11,286 nt of DNA from Pirellulales bacterium (GTDB lineage: Bacteria > Planctomycetota > Planctomycetia > Pirellulales > JAICIG01): NCBI GenBank assembly GCA_025924495.1, contig JAICIG010000262.1, forward strand, positions 1 through 11,286, written 5' to 3'. Below are positions 7,154 through 11,286 of this stretch, piece by piece. Each line of letters begins with the position of its first letter. Positions within the stretch are counted from its first letter, which is position 1. The position numbers and the translations under genes were made by a program. The notes beneath the pieces are model-generated. The model did not search any database, was not told where the DNA came from, and was given only the letters and a program-made list of their open reading frames with translations.

Positions 7154-8035
7154 GTGTTCCATCGCCTGCGTCTGATCCTGGAAATGATCCGCTTCAGCCA
7201 CACGCTGTTTGCGCTGCCATTTGCGCTCTTGTCCGCTGCGATGGCCTGGCGTCTCGGCGGCGAGAGCATCGCATGGCGGTGGCAGGACTTTTTAGGCATT
7301 GTGCTGTGCATGGTCACGGCTCGTAGCGCAGCGATGGCCTTTAATCGATTGACAGACCGAAAGCTTGATGCCGAAAACCCACGCACTCGCATGCGGCATA
7401 TTCCGGCTGGATTGCTAAGCGTGCAAAGCGTCGCAATTTTTACCATCGCGTGCGCGGCAGCCTTCGTGGCTAGCACCTTGCTGTTCTTGCCGAACCGCTG
7501 GCCATTGTATCTGTCGGCGCTGGTCCTCCTCTTCCTATGTGGCTACAGCCTGACAAAGCGGTTCACGGCGCTGGCGCATTTCTGGCTGGGCGCCGCGCTG
7601 GCCCTGGCGCCGATTGCGGCCTGGATTGCCTTGCGCGGCGAGCTGGCTTGGCCGCCGGTGGTGCTGGGCGCGGCCGTCATGCTGTGGGTCGCCGGGTTCG
7701 ACATGATCTATGCCTGCCAGGACGTCGAAGTCGATTCCAAGCTTGGTTTGCACAGCGTGCCGGCGAGACTCGGCGTAACAGGCGCCTTGCGACTGGCGGC
7801 TGCTTGCCACCTGGGCATGGTGTTGGTGCTGTTTGCTTTGCCGCTGGTCTACCCGCAGCTCGGCTGGATTTACCTGGCGGGCATCGCCTGCGTGGCGCTG
7901 TTGTTGATTTACGAGCACCGGCTGGTGCGGCCCGACGATCTGACCCGCGTCAATCTGGCGTTTTTTAATGTGAACGCGGTGGTCAGCATTGGGTTGTTTC
8001 TGGTCGGGACCCTCGATTTGTATTGGCCCCGTTGA
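7154..8035 (+). CDS. mqnP: UbiA-family prenyltransferase of menaquinone synthesis (MqnP)
   Basis: This 293-residue integral membrane protein should attach the polyprenyl chain to the naphthoate ring acid of the futalosine pathway. Both Mg-pyrophosphate-binding motifs are present: NRLTDRKLDAENPRTRMRH (64-82; Asp68, Asp72) and DVEVDSKLGLHSVPARLG (190-207; Asp190, Asp194). Hydrophobic stretches fit the many-helix UbiA fold: near 16-33, 46-62, 92-112, 117-131, 144-159, 167-188, 216-232, 238-253 and 270-287. The NR..D..LD..N.RT.MR form of the first motif is typical of the bacterial UbiA group tied to MqnP rather than MenA. It starts with GTG 3 bases after the ubiX stop, so it belongs to the same mRNA. 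A 4-hydroxybenzoate prenyltransferase is the nearest alternative, but the neighbour mqnE favours menaquinone. Confidence 0.92.
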   Translation: MFHRLRLILEMIRFSHTLFALPFALLSAAMAWRLGGESIAWRWQDFLGIVLCMVTARSAAMAFNRLTDRKLDAENPRTRMRHIPAGLLSVQSVAIFTIACAAAFVASTLLFLPNRWPLYLSALVLLFLCGYSLTKRFTALAHFWLGAALALAPIAAWIALRGELAWPPVVLGAAVMLWVAGFDMIYACQDVEVDSKLGLHSVPARLGVTGALRLAAACHLGMVLVLFALPLVYPQLGWIYLAGIACVALLLIYEHRLVRPDDLTRVNLAFFNVNAVVSIGLFLVGTLDLYWPR

Positions 8036-8060
8036 GGATTGCCCTCCTAAGTAAAAACTG

Positions 8061-8148
8061 TAGGGGACGCCCACCGTGGCGTTCCGCGAAGCGCGCTCGA
8101 CGACATGCTATTGCGCAGTCCTGGGACCGCCGCTGAGGGCGTTCCCTA
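8061..8148. repeat. Imperfect inverted repeat of the TAGGGRACGCCC type
   Basis: The left arm TAGGGGACGCCCACCGTGG (from 8061, 21 bases to 8081) matches the reverse complement of 8128-8148 at 17 of 21 positions; 46 bases lie between. It fills most of the 170-bp mqnP-mqnE gap. From memory, strings like TAGGGAACGCCC recur between genes of Pirellula-like planctomycetes; a dispersed, non-coding palindromic repeat is the best reading. No transposase is linked to it. Confidence 0.5.
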
Positions 8149-8205
8149 CCAGAGCGTTGCGAGCTACGATAAGAATTCCTCCGCCCAGAAAGTCCTGCTC
8201 AAACC

Positions 8206-9342
8206 ATGATCAAAGCCAACCAACCCACCCTGCATTCGATCCGCGAAAAGGTCCTGGCCGGCGAGCGTTTGTCATTCGATGACGGGCTGTATTTGTACCG
8301 ACCGGAAGTCGATCTCAACGAGCTTGGCGAACTGGCCAACCTGGTCCGCGAGCGCAAGAACGGCAACTTCGCCTACTACAATATCAATACCCATCTGAAC
8401 CCGACGAACGTCTGCGTCTATCGCTGCACGTTTTGCGCGTTCCGCTCGGACCTCCGCGATCCGAAGGGCTACTTGATGAGCGATGAGCAGATTTTGCAGC
8501 GCGGTCGCGAGGCGGTGGAAAACGGCTGCACCGAGATGCACATCGTCGGCGGCCTGCATCACCAGATGAAGTACGAGTGGTACGTCAACGTCATTCGCAT
8601 TCTGCACGAAGCTTATCCCAAGCTGCATCTGAAGGGCTGGACGGGCGTCGAAATCAATTGGTTCCAGCATCTCACCAAAAAGCCGGTGCGGGAAATTCTG
8701 CAGGACCTGATTGATGCAGGGCTCGGCAGCATGCCGGGCGGCGGCGCCGAAATCTTTCATCCCGAAGTGCGCGACCGCATTTGCGAGCACAAGGCCGACG
8801 CACAGAACTGGCTCGACATCCATCGCACGGCGCACGAGATGGGCCTGAAAACAAACTGCACGATGCTCTACGGTCATATCGAAGAGGCCTATCATCGCAT
8901 CGACCATCTGGTACGGCTGCGCGAATTACAGGATGAGACCGGCGGCTTTCAGACCTTCATTCCGCTGGCCTTCCATCCCGATAACACCGGCCTATCGCAC
9001 ATCAAAAAGCCATCGGCCTTGATGGACTTGCGAACGATGGCCGTTAGCCGCTTGATGCTCGATAACATCCCGCACATCAAGGCTTACTGGATCATGCTCG
9101 GCATCGGCACAGCGCAGACGGCCCTACGGTACGGCGCCGACGATCTCGACGGCACCGTGCGACACGAGCTGATCTATCACGACGCCGGCGCCGAAACGCC
9201 CGAGATTCTCTCCGTCGACGAAATCTGCCGGTTGATCACCGAAGCCGGCCGTGAACCTATCGAGCGCGACACCATCTACCATCGCGTCATCCGCAACGGC
9301 GCCGAATGGCAAACCGCAGAGCCGATTGCCGTCGGGGCGTAA
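8206..9342 (+). CDS. mqnE: Aminofutalosine synthase MqnE (radical SAM)
   Basis: MqnE is a radical SAM enzyme that joins the adenosyl radical to 3-[(1-carboxyvinyl)oxy]benzoate, with loss of CO2, giving aminofutalosine early in the futalosine menaquinone route. The 378-residue protein has the CX3CX2C iron-sulfur motif at Cys70, Cys74 and Cys77 within NPTNVCVYRCTFCAFRSD, a HIVGG strand (112-116), MPGGGAEIF (176-184) and TNCTMLYGHIE (216-226), a set typical of MqnE; the sister enzyme MqnC is close in sequence and is the main alternative. Length is usual. The ATG at 8206 has no evident Shine-Dalgarno site. A 170-bp gap with an inverted repeat separates it from mqnP, so it may have its own promoter, though none is clear. 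Confidence 0.94.
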   Translation: MIKANQPTLHSIREKVLAGERLSFDDGLYLYRPEVDLNELGELANLVRERKNGNFAYYNINTHLNPTNVCVYRCTFCAFRSDLRDPKGYLMSDEQILQRGREAVENGCTEMHIVGGLHHQMKYEWYVNVIRILHEAYPKLHLKGWTGVEINWFQHLTKKPVREILQDLIDAGLGSMPGGGAEIFHPEVRDRICEHKADAQNWLDIHRTAHEMGLKTNCTMLYGHIEEAYHRIDHLVRLRELQDETGGFQTFIPLAFHPDNTGLSHIKKPSALMDLRTMAVSRLMLDNIPHIKAYWIMLGIGTAQTALRYGADDLDGTVRHELIYHDAGAETPEILSVDEICRLITEAGREPIERDTIYHRVIRNGAEWQTAEPIAVGA

Positions 9343-9347
9343 GGCAG

Positions 9348-9360
9348 TTGGATCATCCAA
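9348..9360 (+). terminator. Short hairpin after mqnE
   Basis: TTGGA-TCA-TCCAA starts 6 bases after the mqnE stop; GGTTTTC follows about 10 bases later. The 5-bp stem and short T-run make a weak candidate for the end of the menaquinone transcript. Confidence 0.25.
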
Positions 9361-9375
9361 GCTGGATCTGGTTTT

Positions 9376-9515
9376 CACCACGAGACACAGAGACGCAGGG
9401 CTTTGATGAATATTACTGCAATGTACTGCCGTCTCTGCTCGCCCTTTCAGAACTTCTTCTTTTGGGAAATCTCTCCGTTATTGCTCTTCTCCGTGCCTCT
9501 GTGTCTCTGTGGTTA
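9376..9515. repeat. Inverted-repeat element with CCACAGAGACACAGAG-type ends
   Basis: The left end ACCACGAGACACAGAGACG (from 9378) and the reverse complement of the right end (9514-9491, ACCACAGAGACACAGAGGC...) agree over about 20 bases apart from a single-base gap and a few changes. About 90 AT-richer bases lie between, and no reading frame or transposase is evident. I recall such CCACAGAGACACAGAG sequences scattered between genes of many environmental bacteria, so a small non-autonomous or REP-like element is likely. It ends 31 bases before the DUF434-type gene and may form part of its leader. Confidence 0.6.
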
Positions 9516-9546
9516 TCCAGGATAGTCACCAATCTGCAGGCGACTC

Positions 9547-10266
9547 TTGCCCGATAAGCGAGCGCATCGCGGTCCGAATCCGGATGATGCTAAGTTGTTT
9601 GCGCAGGAGAACTGGTCCCGATTGCGAACAGCGACGGCCGATTTGAGTTGGCTGTTCACGCGCGGTTACGCCGGCGAGTCGTCGTTGAAGCTTGTCGGCG
9701 ATCGTTACGACCTCGCGAAACGACAGCGGATTGCCGTAGCCCGCTCGGCGTGCTCGGACGAATCGATCACCAAGAGACGGCAGAGCAGGGCGGCGATTGA
9801 GAACGTGGCCGGCCAGCCGTTGGAGATCGACGGCTACAACGTGCTGATTACGATCGAGGCGGCGCTCGCAGGCGGGATGATCCTGCGCGGCCGCGATGGC
9901 TGTTATCGCGATCTGGCCAGCGTGCACGGCACGTTCCGCCGCGTCGAAGAAACCTTTCCGGCCATTGAGTTGATCGGGCGATTCCTCGCCTCGCTCCATG
10001 TCGGGCCTTGCATTTGGCGGCTCGATAGCCCGGTGTCGAACAGCGGACGGCTCAAAGGCTACCTCCTCACCATCGCGGACCAGCACCGCTGGAACTGGTC
10101 GGTCGAGTTAGCCAACAATCCCGACCAGCTTTTGATCGATTCAAAGTCGATCGTAGCCACCGCCGACAGCGTGATTCTCGATCGTTGTCGCCTCTGGACA
10201 AACCTGACCGTCCCCCTCATCGACGACCACGTCCCTGCGGCGCACATTGTCGACTTATCGGCGTAG
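9547..10266 (+). CDS. DUF434/DUF5616-type protein of unknown function
   Basis: This 239-residue, probably cytoplasmic protein is recognised from its N-terminus (DKRAHRGPNPDDAKLF, 3-18, then LSWLFTRGYAGESSLKLVGDR) as a DUF434 member, with a C-terminal DUF5616-like half from about residue 90. The function is unknown. The second half has acidic residues at strand ends: Asp95 and Asn98 (IDGYNVL), Asp117 (RGRDGCY), Asp160 (WRLDSPVSNSG) and Asp207/Asp212 (VATADSVILDR). This order recalls PIN/NYN nucleases, but that is my inference. The start is TTG: an in-frame TAG at 9523 excludes a longer form and the next starts would cut the conserved N-terminus. No Shine-Dalgarno site is evident. The gene stands alone between a repeat element and a small membrane-protein gene. 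Confidence 0.82.
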   Translation: MPDKRAHRGPNPDDAKLFAQENWSRLRTATADLSWLFTRGYAGESSLKLVGDRYDLAKRQRIAVARSACSDESITKRRQSRAAIENVAGQPLEIDGYNVLITIEAALAGGMILRGRDGCYRDLASVHGTFRRVEETFPAIELIGRFLASLHVGPCIWRLDSPVSNSGRLKGYLLTIADQHRWNWSVELANNPDQLLIDSKSIVATADSVILDRCRLWTNLTVPLIDDHVPAAHIVDLSA

Positions 10267-10529
10267 TCCGTCGCCGAGACCTGCGACCACCATGGTTGCC
10301 GAGCGGCCGCTAGAGACTTGTTCACCAGCCATTCCGGCTATCAAGCCACTAGGCTGTGACGAAGTTTTTTTACGACAAAACGCAAGTTTTTTGCTGTTTC
10401 TCGGCCCAATTTCCGACTCCTCCACACAATGGTCCGGTCGTCGGCATTGCAGTCTGCGGCAATGGCATGCGGCTTGCTTGCTAGCACCCGCGGGCCGAAA
10501 TGTGCGGATTGCAACAAGGAGTATCTACG
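10267..10529. other. 263-bp gap between the DUF434-type and DUF3309-type genes
   Basis: No gene seen. It holds two T-runs (about 10366-10372 and 10387-10392); AAACGCAA beside the second can pair with TTGCTGTTT with one bulged base, perhaps marking the end of the upstream transcript. A 6-bp inverted repeat CATTGC/GCAATG lies at 10445-10464. No clear promoter could be chosen. Confidence 0.4.
10516..10521 (+). promoter_or_regulatory. Ribosome binding site of the DUF3309-type gene
   Basis: AAGGAG lies 8 bases before the ATG at 10530, a near-ideal Shine-Dalgarno site. It places the start at 10530 rather than at the in-frame ATG at 10500. Confidence 0.7.
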
Positions 10530-10715
10530 ATGGGAACCATATTGTTCATTCTTTTGATTCTGCTACTGCTAGGCGCTGTGCCGGCATGGCCCTATTCGCG
10601 CGGCTGGGGCTACGGTCCCAGCGGCATCCTCGGGACGCTGCTGTTGATCTTGCTCGTGTTGATGCTGTTCAACATGGTGCCGTGGGGCTTTGGCCCTGGC
10701 CCAACCGTCCCTTAA
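10530..10715 (+). CDS. DUF3309-type small membrane protein
   Basis: The 61-residue protein starts MGTILFILLILLLLGAVPAW, then PYSRGWGYGPSG (21-32), then a second hydrophobic stretch (33-50, GILGTLLLILLVLMLFNM) and a Trp/Gly/Pro tail. This two-helix pattern with the central SRGWGYGPSG hinge is the hallmark of DUF3309, a family of very short membrane proteins of unknown function. Usual members are about 50 residues; this one has a slightly longer tail (PWGFGPGPTVP). A strong ribosome binding site and a hairpin 7 bases after the stop suggest a well-expressed single gene. A stress role is sometimes guessed for such proteins; nothing here shows it. Confidence 0.8.
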   Translation: MGTILFILLILLLLGAVPAWPYSRGWGYGPSGILGTLLLILLVLMLFNMVPWGFGPGPTVP

Positions 10716-10722
10716 GCGGACC

Positions 10723-10751
10723 CGCGAGCACGATCCCCGGCGCTGCTCGCG
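10723..10751 (+). terminator. Hairpin after the DUF3309-type gene
   Basis: CGCGAGCA (10723-10730), 13-base loop, TGCTCGCG (10744-10751): a perfect 8-bp GC-rich stem starting 7 bases after the stop. It lacks a following T-run, so it would be a T-less terminator or an mRNA 3'-end protector. Confidence 0.5.
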
Positions 10752-11286
10752 CAGGCATTATGCCGACTCGGCGGCGCAAAGGAGTCGCGGCCGCCGAGCG
10801 GTTGTTTGCTTTATTTGGCGCTAAGTCTCGTCTCGCCGCTCTCCAAGCCCGCCGATTCTGTCGAGTCGGAATCATCTTGTTGCTTTTGGCTCCGGGCGCG
10901 AACTTTCATGACGGGCCGTTTGCCGCCTTCCCGGACTGCATTCCTGTGGTCTCTGTGGCTGTCTGGCGGCAGCGTTTTTTGCCAAAAAGAGCCCGGCGAC
11001 CGGCAGACTCGCCCGTTTGGCGCAGTTATACTTAAGACTTACCGCGGCCGGCGGAGCGTTTGCTGAGGCGGCTAAAAAAACCCTCGCGCGACGGCGTCGT
11101 CCGGCGGCGCTGCATCCCGCCAGCTTCCTGCCCCCGAATGGATCTTGCCCGGAAATCGTTTAGGACGACTGACGCAATTGTTTTCGCGGGGCGGAAATGT
11201 TTCGCAAATCAATCGAATCTCACCGAGGCGGCGGCGGGCCACAAGCTTGCCGCTCGAAGCCGCTTCGGTAAGCTCATCGATTCTCG
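10752..11286. other. Right-end region with no assignable gene
   Basis: Several frames are open but none is convincing. A plus frame from ATG 10908 gives 52 residues with a hydrophobic start and a Cys, but no proper lipobox and no ribosome binding site. A plus frame from ATG 11139 and a minus frame ending at 11072 both run off the right edge. A hairpin AGCTTGCCG/CGGTAAGCT (11244-11274, one G-T pair) lies near the edge. Confidence 0.4.
11072..11286 (-). CDS. Possible 3' end of a gene entering from the right edge
   Basis: On the minus strand a frame is open from the window edge for 71 codons to a TAG at 11072-11074 (residues include LGEIRLICETFPPREN). I recognise no family. Two plus-strand frames over the same bases are also open, so an open frame by itself means little in this GC-rich DNA. 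Listed only because a partial gene at an edge cannot be excluded. Confidence 0.15.
   Translation of the reverse strand, partial: RIDELTEAASSGKLVARRRLGEIRLICETFPPRENNCVSRPKRFPGKIHSGAGSWRDAAPPDDAVARGFF

Noticed and set aside
10944..10966. CCTGTGGTCTCTGTGGC, resembling one end of the CCACAGAGACACAGAG repeat
   Set aside because: Only about 15 bases match with a gap, and no partner arm lies nearby; too short to call a second copy.
10247..11035. 262-codon plus-strand open frame spanning the DUF3309-type gene
   Set aside because: It reads through the DUF3309-type gene in another frame, crosses T-runs and hairpins, and has no recognisable domain or ribosome binding site.
10908..11066. Small plus-strand frame with a hydrophobic start and a Cys, lipoprotein-like
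   Set aside because: The residues before Cys (GGSVFC) do not make a lipobox, there is no ribosome binding site, and the downstream part is only about 27 residues.

Overview
The window looks like chromosomal DNA of a GC-rich planctomycete, probably close to the Pirellulales. This rests on gene content, on weak or missing Shine-Dalgarno sites before most genes, and on intergenic palindromic repeats of the kind I remember from planctomycete genomes. No marker gene proves the lineage. I see no rRNA, complete tRNA, CRISPR array, transposase, integrase or phage gene.

Left part, minus strand (1-4001). At the left edge is the N-terminal part of a secreted protein with six consecutive histidines (1-320), preceded by a promoter whose -10 box sits inside a perfect palindrome. 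Next is a two-gene operon: a single-chain glycyl-tRNA synthetase (glyQS, 1279-2907) overlapping by 4 bp a TIM-barrel sugar phosphate isomerase/epimerase (461-1282). A 314-bp gap with palindromes separates it from a ComB-family 2-phosphosulfolactate phosphatase homologue (3222-4001).

Centre, plus strand (4203-9342). Divergent from comB runs a menaquinone gene group of the futalosine pathway: a UbiD-family homologue (4203-5642), UbiE/MenG methyltransferase (5763-6473), flavin prenyltransferase UbiX (6470-7150), UbiA-type prenyltransferase MqnP (7154-8035) and, after a repeat-bearing gap, the radical-SAM aminofutalosine synthase MqnE (8206-9342). ubiE, ubiX and mqnP are translationally coupled or nearly so. 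MqnE opens the pathway; MqnP, UbiX with a UbiD partner, and UbiE perform the late prenylation, decarboxylation and methylation. MqnA, MqnB, MqnC and MqnD are not in the window. The main surprise is that the UbiD homologue appears to lack the Arg-Glu-Glu catalytic residues of the family although it sits beside its cofactor-making partner UbiX.

Right part (9343-11286). An inverted-repeat element of the CCACAGAGACACAGAG type (about 9376-9515) precedes a DUF434/DUF5616-type protein (9547-10266, TTG start) with a residue pattern that recalls PIN/NYN nucleases. A short DUF3309-type membrane protein with a good ribosome binding site follows (10530-10715), then a strong hairpin. The last 535 bases hold no gene I can assign with confidence.
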